Assembly: GCA_916613615.1 (NCBI GenBank)
Contig: OU744736.1
Span: forward strand, 12,535,724 to 12,599,723
Direction of reading: 5' to 3'
DNA: 64,000 nucleotides
From: Steromphala cineraria
Taxonomy: Eukaryota > Mollusca > Gastropoda > Trochida > Trochidae
This document shows positions 22,144 to 36,100 of the stretch, in pieces (position 1 is the stretch's first letter; each line of letters opens with the position of its first letter). Below the pieces are notes generated by a model. It had not been told where the DNA came from. It was given only the letters and a program-made list of their open reading frames with translations, and did no database searches. The position numbers and the translations under genes were made by a program.

Positions 22144-23667
22144 TTAACTGCAGCCCACAGATGCATTTTCACTAAGGTCAGTCTAACAAGTCTATTTCCA
22201 AAACTAATATCAATGGTGCCTTGCTACAGACTCGTGCCAGTAATATAATATTCAGACAGTGACAGATTTTAATGTAAAAGTAGTGTAGCAAAAATGATTT
22301 CAATGAAAATCAATGGTTAATTGAAATGATCTCAGCTTGAAGTTAATTATTTATATTTTACTGATTTTTGTGAAGCATCAACCGATGTACCATTGGTATG
22401 TACAAAATGAGGATACCTGTCCCATGGATCGCCATCATAAACTTGTTCACAACTATGTACATACCGGTAATTGGTTAAATTGCTGTCGTTCCTTAGATAA
22501 TCAATGGAAAATTAAACAGAAATTGTTAGGCTGTAACTGAGACATTTCAATTCAAATGTGCAAATACCAAACAGGATTTGAAAGAAATTAAATGCATGAA
22601 AATTTTAATGCTACACCAAATTAACATATACTGGTAAGTTAATAGAATTAATGGCACTGTCCAAATATAACTGGCACCGGTCTGTAGCTCCCAAGAGCAA
22701 GAACATGCCTCGAAGGCAAGTGAATAAACATGCATTTCTTTCTTTTTCTTATAGAGACAAAAGAGCAACAATGTTGTCCCACCATAGAATGTCCATAGAT
22801 AACAATTAGGTCATTAACAATTAAGATACAAGATATTTGTCTATTAAAGTGACTGCCAAATCTTCAGTATTTCCTTTTTTTATATTTTAATTTGGATAAT
22901 ATATGATGGTTTTCAATTTCAGCTTCTTCCCTACTAAGCCCTTATTCTTACAACAAACAATAATTGGGTCCAGAGATTAGTGAAATCTTTATGAAACATT
23001 ATCCGAATCAAATGAAATCAGACAGGACAGAACTATATATATGAGATGTCATTAATGTAATTACTTACATGATATACATGAGTATTGAAAACAAATGGCA
23101 AAAAAATAAAACAATTGATACAACATTATACTTATTGAATAAATGCATTGGCACTTACAAATATCTAATTGATGGGCATTTGCTCATTTCTCAAGGAATT
23201 GTACTTTTTGACTCAATTAAAAAAAAAAAATACTAATATCAACATTTTCTGATGACTCATAAAGCATCAAATGGAGCAATACATTCTTAATTTGGATGTA
23301 TAACCTGAATTCTTTTTTTAAGAGATAAAATTTGTCATTGCATTGGTTCAAAATGTTTGTCCATTTTCTTTATTAACACATGGTGAAAATAGAAAGCATT
23401 TGACTTTGAATCTTATTTTGATGAAAATACCCACACGTTTAAACTTCAGTGATAATAGCAGCAAAATTTTCATTTTAATTCATTATCTATCTTGTCCTAC
23501 TAACCCTTTTACTAGACGTAAAAAGGTCACTTATAATATTTGGCAATAGAAAGCATTTGACTTAAAAAATGTTATTTTGATGTACCCACACGTTAAATGA
23601 CATTAGCTGTAACATAAAAAGGTCACTTACATCAAATGATTACAGGACTAAAAGTGAACATGATTCA
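22144..23667. other. No gene seen
   Basis: AT-rich sequence; isolated short frames only. Two diverged copies of a phrase starting GAAAGCATTTGACTT lie near 23391 and 23550, together with AAAAGGTCACTTA, which suggests a local duplication. Confidence 0.4.
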
Positions 23668-23693
23668 ATATATATATATATATATATATATAT
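23668..23693. repeat. (TA)n microsatellite
   Basis: Thirteen uninterrupted TA dinucleotides. Confidence 0.95.
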
Positions 23694-23952
23694 ACATTAC
23701 AACTAATTAAATTTTAATGAAATCAAATGACGAAATAATAAAAAAATACATGTAATGCCAATACATAACAGGCAAATAGCACCTGATTTCTCTTTTCCAG
23801 AGAAGGTATAAGCAGCAACATTTGATAAATGACATGAATGGTTTAATATAATAAAACATCACTCATAATATGCATACTGCTTAACTTTTCAATAAAAGCA
23901 TATCTTCAATGTCAATGTCGGATCCAGGAACTTTGAAATAAAGGGTACACAA

Positions 23953-24130
23953 CTTCTCTCCACAGGCAGCTCATTCATATGCCTTCAATCTAGCCTCTGT
24001 TCAATTAGCCAAAATCCCTAGGTTCAGACAGATTGCCCCAGCGGCAAAAAGTTGCAACATAATAAATCTCCCTTATTTGCAGCCACTAAAACACGTCTGG
24101 GACATTTGTTATTGCTAACACTTGCATTGG
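23953..24130. repeat. Diverged copy of an interspersed repeat
   Basis: Shares phrases with about 29000-29190, including TCTCC-CACAG-GCAGCTCA, CAGATTGCCC and GCAGCCA-TAAAACACCTCT-GGA, at roughly the same spacing. Both seem to be copies of one family, the other having terminal inverted repeats. Confidence 0.5.
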
Positions 24131-24633
24131 TAAGAAATCACTAAGCAAAACTTTTTTCAGGATATTTTTGTTTAATTAGTACCATTTTACACAGATCCAT
24201 ATGGTAATATTGCTTTACCAATATACATGTAAATTCTTATGTTGATAAAGCACAATGGAATGAGTATCGTGATTGTTGCTATTGTTTTGGCATCCATTAT
24301 TCTCAATTAAGAAACACTAACACTGGAGTAATCTTATGGTACAGAAATGCTTATCCTTATAAGCTATTTTCATCCAAAAAAAACCATTCTCTCTTCCTTC
24401 ACATTTGGCCTCTGTAGAGACTTGTGAAAAATCAAACATTTCCATACTCTAAACAATAAACAATTTGTTAAATCAACTGTGATTTGAATAAGGATGGGTA
24501 TTTCTCTTAATTTCTTATTGCAATTTATTGCTAAACAGTAAAGCCTTTATTGATCTGATACACAGTGTCTTAAATAACCACTAGCCCGGTAGCCCAATGC
24601 TAGTTAAAAGTTGCCTGGGATAGTAGAAAAATA

Positions 24634-25804
24634 GAGCCATGGGCTCTGTAGCTCATCAGACTTATGATTGGGATAGTTATTTAAGGTTTTGACCCCTGTG
24701 ACCCCAATTGAGGTCAATGGGTAACCAAATGTAAAATTTAGAATCTTAATTGACCAAAGAGTCTACACACAACTTTTCAGCTCTCTAGACCTTTTGGAAC
24801 TGGAGAAGAAGATGAAAATTGGTTTTTAAGGTTTTGACCCCTGTGACCCCATTTGGGGTCTTCGGGTCATGAAATCTACAATTAAGAATCCCCATTGGCC
24901 AAGCAGTCTACTCACAACTTTTCAGCTCTCTAGACCTTATGGAATTGGAGAAGAAGATGAAAATAGGTTTTTAAAGTTTTGACCCCTGTGACCCCATTTT
25001 GGGTCGTGGGGTCATAAAATCTACAATTTAGAATCCCCATTGGCCAAGGAGTCTACTCACAACTTTTCAACTCTCTAGACCTTTTGGAACTGGAGAAGAA
25101 GATGAAAATAGGATTTTAAGGTTTCGACCCCTGTGACCCCAATTGGGGTCATGGGGTCACAAAATCTACAATTTAGAATCCCCATTGGCCAAGGAGTCTA
25201 CTCACAACTTTTCAGCTCTCTAGACCTTATGGAATTGGAGAAGAAGATGAAAATAGGTTTTTAAAGTTTTGACCCCTGTGACCCCATTTTGGGTCATGGG
25301 GTCACAAAATCTACAATTTAGAATCCCCATTGGCCAAGGAGTCTACTCACAATTTTTCAGCTCTCTAGACCTTTTGGAACTTGAGAAGAAGATGAAAATA
25401 GGTTTTTAAAGTTTTGACCCCTGTGACCCCATTTGGGGTCATGGGGTCACGAAATTTACAATTTAGAATCCCCATTGGCCAAGGAGTCTACTCACAACTT
25501 TTCAACTCTCTAGACCTTTTGGAACTGGAGAAGAAGATGAAAATAGGTTTTTAATGTTTTGACCCCTGTGACCCCATTTGGGGTCATGGGGTCACAAAAT
25601 CTACAATTTAGAATCCCTATTGGACAAGGAGTCTGCACATCAAATTTCAGCTCTCTAGAGTCATTGGTTCTGGAGAAGAAGTCGAAAATGTGAAAAGTTT
25701 ACGGATGGACGGACGGACGGATGGACGGACGGACGGACGGACGGACGGACGCCGGACGCCTTGCCATGCCATAAGCCCATCGGGTCTTTCAGACCTGATG
25801 AGCT
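24634..25804. mobile_element. Pearl/HINE-like element with seven 145-bp repeats
   Basis: The phrase GACCCCTGTGACCCC occurs at 24691, 24836, 24981, 25126, 25271, 25416 and 25561, exactly 145 bp apart. After the last unit comes a GGAC microsatellite (about 25700-25755), then a terminal hairpin at 25774-25804 (AGCCCATCGGGTCT facing AGACCTGATGAGCT). The left end starts near GAGCCATGGGCTC and contains GCTCATCAG, the complement of the 3' hairpin tip. It has no coding capacity; such elements are moved by Helentrons in trans. Confidence 0.75.
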
Positions 25805-27189
25805 AAAAAAAGTAATGTTAGCGTGGCTGGCTTGTGTAAATTGTCAAGACATCTTGAGCCAATAGTGTTTGATTTCGTTTCAATGAATGTCAGACAATAT
25901 TTGTAAGTTTTTTTCATCTTGACTTAATTGGACTAGTAAGTTTTCTTTTGGGCTAGTAACTTTGTAAATATACTAGCCTGGATGTCTAGTGATCTTGAAA
26001 AATTATTTTAAACACTGCCGATACATATTGCAATATATTTGTATATATTTAAGTCTTATACTATCGATGCTCTCTTAACTAAATAACAGCGATAAGACCA
26101 GGGATTCATGCTCAGGTGTCGGCAATTAGGGAGGTAACTCAATGATTGGACTACTTCTCACTTTGCAAGTTTACATTATATACTCCTCACAAATAATTAA
26201 GCATCAATGATGTTAAACAACAAATTATATTTATTATTTAAAGAAGAGAAACTCATTGAGAATAAGGTAGGTAGAAAAAATATCTTGGAAACATGACCTT
26301 TATTCAGATTTTTCATCACACATTTGAACACAACCACCTTAACAAATGGAAATTTGATAACATGCATGTGTTCTATATTTCACATGTTGTTTAATATTTC
26401 TGAGGAGTATATATAAAACTGTCACATAATAATGAATTGTGTATTTTAGATTTAAATAGTTAATTTTTAAAATGACTAATAAATTGGATATTTTGTACCA
26501 AAATTTGTAATGATATACCAATACTACTGACCAATGCATGCAAAATTAAATATAATCCCCATACTTTTGTCTCCACAAACATACTCAGGGCAATACCTTA
26601 AACGAAGAGAAACTAAAGCTATGTAATAAATATGCTAAGATACAATGAATTATGCTGGAAATTGTGATGTGGCCATGTCAGTTTTCACAGAAACACAGAC
26701 AACAATTAACCAAATACTCTAACAGTCGATGATGATATTGATACATGTATATACAGTTATCACATTCATACTTGAACTTGCATTGCATACATACATTTCG
26801 ATCAATATATAAACATTTGGCAACAAAGTTTCTTATATAGAAACAATAATTATTTTTCAAACTTCAAATATTGACTTGTTAGATGAATTCCTTATTTGAC
26901 ATACACATATTTATAAAATGTTGATGGATATCAAGGCGAATACAAATGCTTGTTGGATTAGTTCTTGTCTCAATGTTTTATCATGTTTCCAATGAAAGAA
27001 TGATTTTTCAATGAATATTCAAATCTGACCGCAATATCATGTTTATCAGAGAAGTAACTTGTAAATTCATGATACAATAATAATGGTTATCATTATGTGG
27101 AGATGAAAATAGTAATATCAATCCAATTTCTTTCAGATTTCCTTTTGTGTTTTTATTGATACAATTTTGGATAAAATATTGTTTATTTG
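25805..27189. other. Intergenic; probable LARGE 3' UTR
   Basis: AT-rich sequence without coding signal. The right part likely belongs to the LARGE 3' UTR (minus strand). Confidence 0.45.
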
Positions 27190-30100
27190 TTAATCCACTG
27201 AAAGGTATTTTAAAGCTTTTATGCCATATTTCTTTGATAGATCCCTTTGGAATTCTCCTTTTAATACTTTGAGACATCTGAAAGAGAAAAAACACAATAT
27301 ATCAAAAAGAACATTCATAAATAAATAAATTTAAAAAAATAATAAGCACTATATCAGTAAAAGAACAATTACATTTTTGTACCAATGCTGCGTATAATTA
27401 AGCCTGGAACTACCGGTTGATGCATTCATTACAACTTAAGTCATCAAATCCTACACTAACCTCTGTTTGAATATGAAAATTTCTGACTTCTGACAGAAAC
27501 CCCTATTGAACTATAATAAAACAAGCTCTCCACTTATAGCCCCTACCATGCTCCTACCTATTACCTTACCGAGTTAAGCTGAGGACTTTATGACCTGAGC
27601 TGACTTTGCAAGGAGAGATTGAGGAAGATGATAAAGTGGATCAAATACTCACTTTCTGTACAGTGAACTGGATCTAAACTTGGCTATATCGAAGCTTGGA
27701 GCGTGAGGCATGTGGATGATGAAGGCATTGGGTAGCACCACAAACTCATAACTGAAACAAACAGGAAGTTGAGTTCACAATAGCTATCTTTAAATTGAGC
27801 AGTTTATTAAAAAAAACCAATAAACTTGAGTTCTTCAGTGAAATAAATGATGTTGCATAATGTTTTACAACTTGCTCATTTTAAATGTACCTTCTCATCC
27901 TGTCTCAAGGTACGAACGTTACGCTAACTCCACTAATCTGTACCCTGGGCTCAGAAGCTAGATTTGCTCGTGCGGCCTGACTTGGGACATAGCCAATCAA
28001 ATCATTTTCTCGCCACCTTCTCGATAAAATTCAAACGAGAAAAGATTTGATTGACTATATCTATATAGATAGTGGAGTGAGCGTAACGTTCGTACCTCGA
28101 GACAGGATGGTACCTTCTACATATTCTACAGTTAACAAGTAGGCAACAATATAACATGCTTTTTGTAGTTCTTTGATGTTGTACTCATGGATTGAGAAAG
28201 GCAGGGGCCATGGCCAATTTTGTACATTGGGCTACTTTCACAATCCCTGTGTTTAGTCATGATGTCAACAATATTTGAAAACTGGTAAGAGTTTGTCTCA
28301 ACTAAGGAACCACAGCATCTACTGAAGTAATGATAATTATTTTTGGAGAATGCTCTTTTAGTTTTAATTACTTGGGACAAATCATAAAAAAAATATGTTT
28401 CAATCCAAGTCATTACCTGGTATACTGGTTGATAAGTTCTATAAAACACATCATTTGATAAAGTAATTAACTTCTTTGTTGCAATAAAATAGTTGATTAT
28501 CAGTAACTTATGGTTTTCCTTCTACTCAACGAGGTTAATGTGGTTTTGTGTTTTAAGAGGAGAAAGAAGTTTACAAAAGCTAAAAATGTTAAAATTTTAC
28601 ACCTCTGAAGCTCTCAGCAAAAACTTCAAAACACAACAGCAGGCTACAGGTTAAAGAAGCAGAAACAAATATTCGAGGTCATGACAAACTTGTACCCTAT
28701 AATGCCACCTTAGAAAGTATCACAAGTTGTAAATCAGTCTGTCTGTAACTGTGATGAAGCAACACCTACCCCTGAGCGTCAAGTTCCATGGTGTGGGAGA
28801 CCTTGTTCCAGCCGAAACCCATGAATCTCTGGTCATACAGGGGGATGTCCTTACGCACCACTACATACGGCTCAAAGTCAGACTCCCATGCAACCTGAAA
28901 TTATTTTAAAGTTGAGATGTACATGACACGTCAAGGCGAAATTGGCAAGTGAGTAATTGCTGGTATTATCAGTGCTAAAAGTGTTGACCGACTCTGATTT
29001 ATTCTCTCCCCACAGAGGCAGCTCAGTGCGAGCAAGCCTCTCTTCTAATACACTAAGATCCTTGGGTTCTGGCAGATTGCCCTACCCGCAAAAAGGTGCA
29101 ACTCAAGATATCTCCTTTATTAGCAGCCAATGAAAACACCTCTTGGATACCTTTGACTGGGGTCATTGTTAATGGTCGTAAAGTGACTTGGAAAATACCT
29201 TGCCTTTAATATGTTTATTTTTCATTAACAGTGTGAGGGGGAAATACTTAAAAAATCAGAATCAGGAAATGGATTCTTTTAATAAGATAGTGACCATTTT
29301 ATAATTGTATGAATTATTATTTATTTTATGATAAATTTATTTTCACCTATTAACCCCCCCCCCCAAAAAAAACCCCAAAACAATGAGAAGGTAACAATCG
29401 ATCTGTTGTAAAAGGAAGAGTTATCTCCCCTGGATGTTAAATTTCATTGATAGCTTTGCCGAAGCTTACGAAAATGACCAAAGCTTTGCGAATGACCATT
29501 TTTGAAACGGCGTCGCTGATTGCACAACTATCTTGGATTGCCTCCAATCAAATTTCTACCTTTCTATCCCATTTTTTTGGCCTATGAGAGCAGAGGCTTG
29601 TTCGGATATGACTGAGCTGCCTCTGTGGGGAGAGAATGACTCTGATGATGGGGGTTTGAATCCTGCATGGGACTCACCCCCCATAAAACAAGAATTAAAA
29701 GTATTGCAGATAGTGTGCTTGTAAAATACAAGAATGAGGTATTTCCCCAACTTCACTGTCTACTTACTGTATATGGTGTTGTGGCCGTCCTCCAAAGAAA
29801 GAGGTATTTCCCCAAGTTCACTGTCTACTTACTGTATATGGTGTTGTGGCCGTCCTCCATTTGGCGAAGTTAGTTGGAGCATGCCCTTGAGGCCACACAT
29901 GGAACCTGGGGAAATTATCAGAGACAGAAATAACTTCATATCAATGAAAGGGGAATATTTTACCATATGACCTCATGAAATAGAGATCTTGATATCAGAT
30001 TGTTAAAACCTGTTAACAAATTAGCACCTGAATCAAATAAAGCCAAACCCGTTTGAGTGGAACTTTTTTTTGAAGAATTCAAATAATTTCACCTTGCTAC

Positions 30101-33100
30101 ATCAACAAATGTGTTGATATATATAGCCTTTATCATACCCATTTATCAGACCAAATGCCTTGCATAACACCAGCTAATCGAGTCACTCACATCAAGCAAA
30201 AGTAGTATTACCTTGATGACCATTCTGTTGAGTAAAAGAAGTACATCAAGCTCCTTGAAAACTGAACTTGGCAATTACAGATTGGCCCTTTGCTCATGTG
30301 TGCCTATACTTGAATTCTATGGAATCTACCACATGTATGGATACATGGAATATTATTTTTGAATTTTGTTATCAATGTCAAGTCAATTTTTTCCAACTTA
30401 CCTGAAAGTGAAAAGAGTACCCAGATCTAACATGGAAAGAAGTTCAGTTTTGGATTTTGGGAAGGTCAGTCTGTATCTCTGTGTCTCGAATGCAGGGACC
30501 ACCAGAGCCTAAAATAAACCATGGAATCATTGAGATATACAACACAGATTCATTGATTCGTATTGAATTGTATACAAAATCTACTTACTGTATGAGTCGC
30601 ATGGATGGATATCCATAAATCCGTTTTTTGAGTGAGTGAGTGAGTTATTGTTTGCGCCGCTTTGGCAATATTAGCGGCAAATCCGTTTTTTAGTACTTTA
30701 TTTACCTTATATATTTTTTACTACATCTACAATACTAAACATGGGCATACATAAATTATTTACTGAGAAACCAGAAAAGTATACTTCTGAAGAAACTTAA
30801 CGTAATGTTCGTGATCTTTTCAAATTTGTCTTTCAGTGGCAGTTAATGTGTTGCTCTGCCCTTACAATCCTGAGTGTCAAGCAAGACAGCAACAACTCCC
30901 AATCTTTCAACCCTTTTCCTACATTCCTCCAACTGACTTACGTTGTATAAGATACTAGGATCATATATCTACTTCGAATATATTTGAAAAAGGGCAAAAT
31001 GTAAGCTAATTTTACCTTCTTCTGCGTGGAGAGCTCCATCATGGGTGCTGCCTTCTTGAGATACTCATAGAGCCCATACATGGGCAGGAAGTCGATGTCA
31101 GACAGGAAGACGTAGGGAGTAGGGGCCTGCTGGAGAGCCACGTTACGCAGGTAGTTTACTGGGTAGAATTGCTGAAAAATAAACGATAATTAATTCATTA
31201 TCATGACATTCAATTGTAATGTATGAATATCACCCAGAACAATGATTCAAACAGTATGTTGGATATTTTGCTCTGGTCTGGCAACTTTATTGACTTTGTG
31301 TAAAGATTTGCAACCAATATAGTTATACTAATGGACAGGTTTGATGTCAAACTGTTCCGCTTGTTTGCTAAATGGCATTTGGCAGCTACAGCGCTGTTCA
31401 AGTGATGTTCTATCCTTATATGCTGAGCTTTCATTAAGATTGGAAATCTTCAAAGGATTTAACTATGACTATAATTGTGAAGACAATTCACTTTCAGGGA
31501 CTTACATTTTTCATCAGCCTAATGTGCAGATACTCTTCTGCAGCATGTTTTACATCTTTTAAGAACAATGATATCTTCTCACAATTACTCACCCCATCTC
31601 TATAAACAACATGATATCCAACATTTTTTCGTCCCATCAGAGTTTCAGAGCCGAGGGCATATCTCAGAAACTGTTGTGCTTCAGCGTCAGACATGTAAAG
31701 GGCTATACTTATAGGACCCTCCCAGTGTTTGCAAATCATCTCAAGCATCTGGAGCCTGTCCATGCTAAGCTGTGCAACCAGCGTGACGTCATCATCCGAC
31801 GCCTGATAGTTGAAGTCAAGGTAATACAGGTGTGTGCGGTGAACCAGAACCCGCTCTCGACGGAAGTCGTAACACTCGTCGTCTTCATTTGATATAAGCT
31901 GAAGAAGAAGAAGTGTTAGGTAATAGTGAAGATCTCATTCAGTGAACAAAACGTTTACAAGATATGTGGTCACCTATCATAGTCTTGATCTCTGATATAA
32001 CATTACTAAGGTTGAAAAATAAATAGTATTTAAATATATATCAAGCTTAGTGCCAGACAAGACAACTAAAGCAAAAAATAATATGACAATGCTCATTTTC
32101 TGAGAATCTTTTGAAATCTGTGGTAAGAAAATGAGCTGTGAATGTTCCATATCTTTAGTGAAATCACTTCTCTCTTTATCTAGGATAAATTAAGTTCAGA
32201 AAATTAAAAGAAACCCATAATATTCTTGGACCTTCAGGAAAAGGGTTAGGTTTTGGTCTTCACCTGTTCCTGGACCTGACTGGCCGACCCTGTGTTTCCA
32301 CAGCCGAAGAGTTCTCGTCTCAGAAGGTTGCCGTCATACTCTAGGAAGGTCAGGTACATGTTGCGGAAAAACTCAACGTGCTTGTTCTTTACCTTCAGCT
32401 TCATAGGGGAGTTCCAGTGGATTATCTGGAGAGAGATCAGCAGACATTGATACATTGATTATATTGGACATATGTAGAATCCTTAGAATTCAGTATTCCA
32501 TAAGCAAATAAGAATTCAATTCCAATACCTTCACAGTCCAACTCGTTTATCTGGAGAAAAATCATCCAGACATGACAACATTGCAACAATATACACATGC
32601 ATTTACCATATTGCTATTGTATTTCTGTCAATCTATTTCACCATGTATTTAATTTCCTTAGTGTCAGGAAATTTAAAAACACCTCACGATTAAAGAAATA
32701 GCAATAATCCCATTGACAGGCAGCTTATTTTAATTCCACTTTCTCACTGACTTCAGATCAAACTATCACTCATAACTTGTTGTGTTTCTGAACTGAGTAA
32801 TATGATATGTTCAAACTGATTTCAATGAGATTGCTAACACTGTTTTCCATCTCTCACTATGCTTTTCTTTCCATCTTTTCCTTCAGCCTTTTGATCACTT
32901 TTTCCCTGATCTGCCTACTCCCTTTTGTATTGGAAACATCAATGAGTTAAATAGCTGAAAAATTGCTTACAACATCTTAAGCCCCAGCTCACTCATTCAC
33001 TGTTACCTTGAGGTCAGTGACGTCAAAAAGCACTGTTAACTGTCTCAGCCCCCCCACTGAGCGAGGAAGATTATTTTCGGAAAAGTTTCTGCCCATAGGA

Positions 33101-36100
33101 AATTGACCTCCCCGCCCCCCCCCCCCCCCCCCCCCCCCCGAGCAGAGAATTTCAAAATCTCATCCCCCCCCCCCCCCCCCCCACAACTGAAATTGGTGCG
33201 ACGGGCCTGTGAGATATGAATGATAAACATAATCTGATTGCATGTGTTCTTCCTGATATGGCAATATGTAAATACAAAGTTCAGATTAGGGTGAGATAAA
33301 AATTATAAGTAAGATCTAGTTTCAACGAGATTGTACACACCTTGAGGTCAGTGACGTCACTGTAGCACTGTTCACTGCGTGTGTTCTCACTCAGCTGGAC
33401 GTTCCACTGACACGGTAGTTTGTACACCAGGTAGGGGTGCTGCTTTAACACTGCGTTGAAGATATCCTGGGGATCATGAAATATGAATTAGTTTTACAAC
33501 TAGACTTGAACATTTCTAAGATTGAAAACTTCTTCTTTAAAGACTTTAACAACTAGGAATCAAACATCTTTGAAAAGTATTTGACACTGCAATTCATTTT
33601 AAAACTTTTATTTAAAAACAACCAATTAAAGAATTTAATAATTGTAAAGAAAAAACCCTCATGTTACAGTACAGAAGACAAACTGACTGATCAAATAGGA
33701 TTTTAAAAAAACATGAACTTTACATGTTGGTGATTTTTGTTGTTGTCCAAATTGCTCCTCTTCTGTGCTTGAAGGGTTGACAAAAACATAACCCACCCTT
33801 CATTCCTTCCCCTCCAACCCCAACCACAAATTCTAGTCCTACCTTAACCCTTCACCACTCTGAGCCAGAAATCAGACCAAAAAGAGAACTTGTTAAGGGT
33901 TTCTAAGAAATGAAAGGGTTAAAGTCCCAAGCACTGCCTACCTGGTCAGCGAGTGATGTAGCCAGCATGCTCATGAGTTCCTTCTCAGCGATGAGTCTCC
34001 ACATCTGCATCCAGTTCAACTCCTTCAGCATGTTAAGCTTCAGCAGGATCACACCGGTGTTGAACCCTCGACCCTGCAGTCATAAAATCAAAGATCTCAG
34101 ACAAGAAGGTAAGGTGAGGTGATTTGGGGTTTAACGATGCTTTCAAAAGTGTTTCACTTATATCGCGGTTGCTAGAATTATTGCAGGGAAAAAGCCTGCA
34201 ACACCATTGTGGCTATGTACTGTGGTTAAATCTGCAAGTATCGGCTGGAACTAGCGAACCATGGGTGGTACTGCGCTGAAATTCAGTGTAGCAATGCACC
34301 AAACCTAATTGCGAGTAAAACAGTTCTCTTCTGCAGACAAAGTTGCCGAGCGGGATTCGAACCACGGACCTCTCGATCCAAAGCCGAATGTGCTAGCCAC
34401 TGTGCTATCCCATCCCCTAGACAGTAAGAGATTAGGGATTGATAAATAAGATGTATTCTTTACAAGCTGAAACTTATCCACAATCAGAACAGCATGTGGA
34501 GTTTCAGCAGGATCTCCCCTGTGTTGAACCGTAAACCCCAGGGATGCAGATTAAAATTTTTGCCAATCGGACATTCCACGTATAAGTCGACGAATAATGA
34601 TATTTTAAAATAAATGTCCGACAGGTCACTTTTCCAATCGGTCAAACTGGATTCCCAATCGGACATGACCGGCAAATAGACCGATTTCTGCATTCCTGGT
34701 AAACCCTGCAGTTACCAGCAAGACACAGCTTATTCAAAGTCATGGTTTCTGATGGTTGGTTACTCAACACTATTTATGTTTGTTTTCAGTCAAATTCCAT
34801 ACACTGTTATTTCACAATGCCTCTTGTGAAAATCTAAAAGTACACTGCTTAGGAGCTTAGCAGATGAATCAGTAACTTAAAAATAGAGGCATTGAAATAA
34901 ATCACTAAATGCTATTCTCACCAGGGCTGGCCAGGGCCTATGATTTTTCCAGAGTTTTCCAAGATACCAGTCACTTTGATTCTCAACCAGACCAATCACC
35001 TGGAATAAAAAATAACTTCTAAAATGAAGATATAAACCATGTGTTTTTCAACCTTCAAGTTTACTTAACGGGTAACATAAATCAATTACATAACGGATTG
35101 TATCAACCTTTTACATTTACCTATACAATAAACCGTTTACATTAACCATTTACATTACTGATTATATCCACTATTTATATTACTGAGTACAAGACACTTT
35201 ATGAAGATAATAATCAATAGCTGGTAATTCTTGTTTTAGCAGAGACTTGCCTGTTTGTCTTTTAAAACCCGGAATATTTTCCACAACTCTGCAATATCTG
35301 TTGCAAATGTGACGTCAGTATCTAGAACTAAAACCTGTAAAGAAAAAACATAACAAATCTCGTAACAGCACATTTAGCCTTAAAATCTATTTTGAGCAAC
35401 AATATTTTCCACTTCCAAATCTGATTGTACAGAAAGATTAAACATTTCCTGATTCATTTCATTAACAAAACCTTTTGATAAGTTTCAAAAACGCAAAGGT
35501 AACAAATTCGAGGGAGTGAGATATTGTTTTACGCCACTTGGACAATATTTCAGCCATTAGCGGGGTATCAACAAATTCGACATACCTTTTCTAAGTCTGT
35601 AGGTAGAGTTTTAGGCAGTGTTAGTTTCATGAGACCATATACACCGGAGTAGTGTCTGTTTGGAATCCAGGATACATCAGGCTGGAACAGATAGACAATT
35701 ATACAATGCAACAAAAAGATACTTCTCTTGAAAATAAATAATCCCCAGAAAAACAAAAATACAAAACATAGCAATAATGTGAGGAAGAAAGTATGAAACT
35801 CACCTTTACTGTATCAGCAGGATAAAAGCTGACTTCAACTGAAAACATAATGTTATAATATAAGTCTTAAGGAACAAACAAGCAAAAACCTCAAAACCTC
35901 CTAATAAACACTTGAAGGGTAACAACATGAGGATTCATTAAGCATGCAGATATGTTACCGACAGAAGTTGGTTACATTCAAGAAGAGGGATAAAATGTGT
36001 CAACAACGCATAAAGTCAGTGGCCAGAGGAGCAAAATTTTGCACTTACATGTTACGAGGGTTAAACACGAAGGGGTTCAAAACCCGAAACATGTAACTAC

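Noticed and set aside
25680..25760. Possible CRISPR-like array in the GGAC repeats and 145-bp units
   Set aside because: Eukaryotic context, no unique spacers; a tandem array ending in a microsatellite.
25774..25804. CTGATGAG resembling a hammerhead core in the pearl-like element
   Set aside because: No GAAA partner or stem II follows; it is half of the terminal hairpin.
34340..34418. Possible tRNA gene in a LARGE intron
   Set aside because: Same reason; an attached SINE body extends to about 34113.
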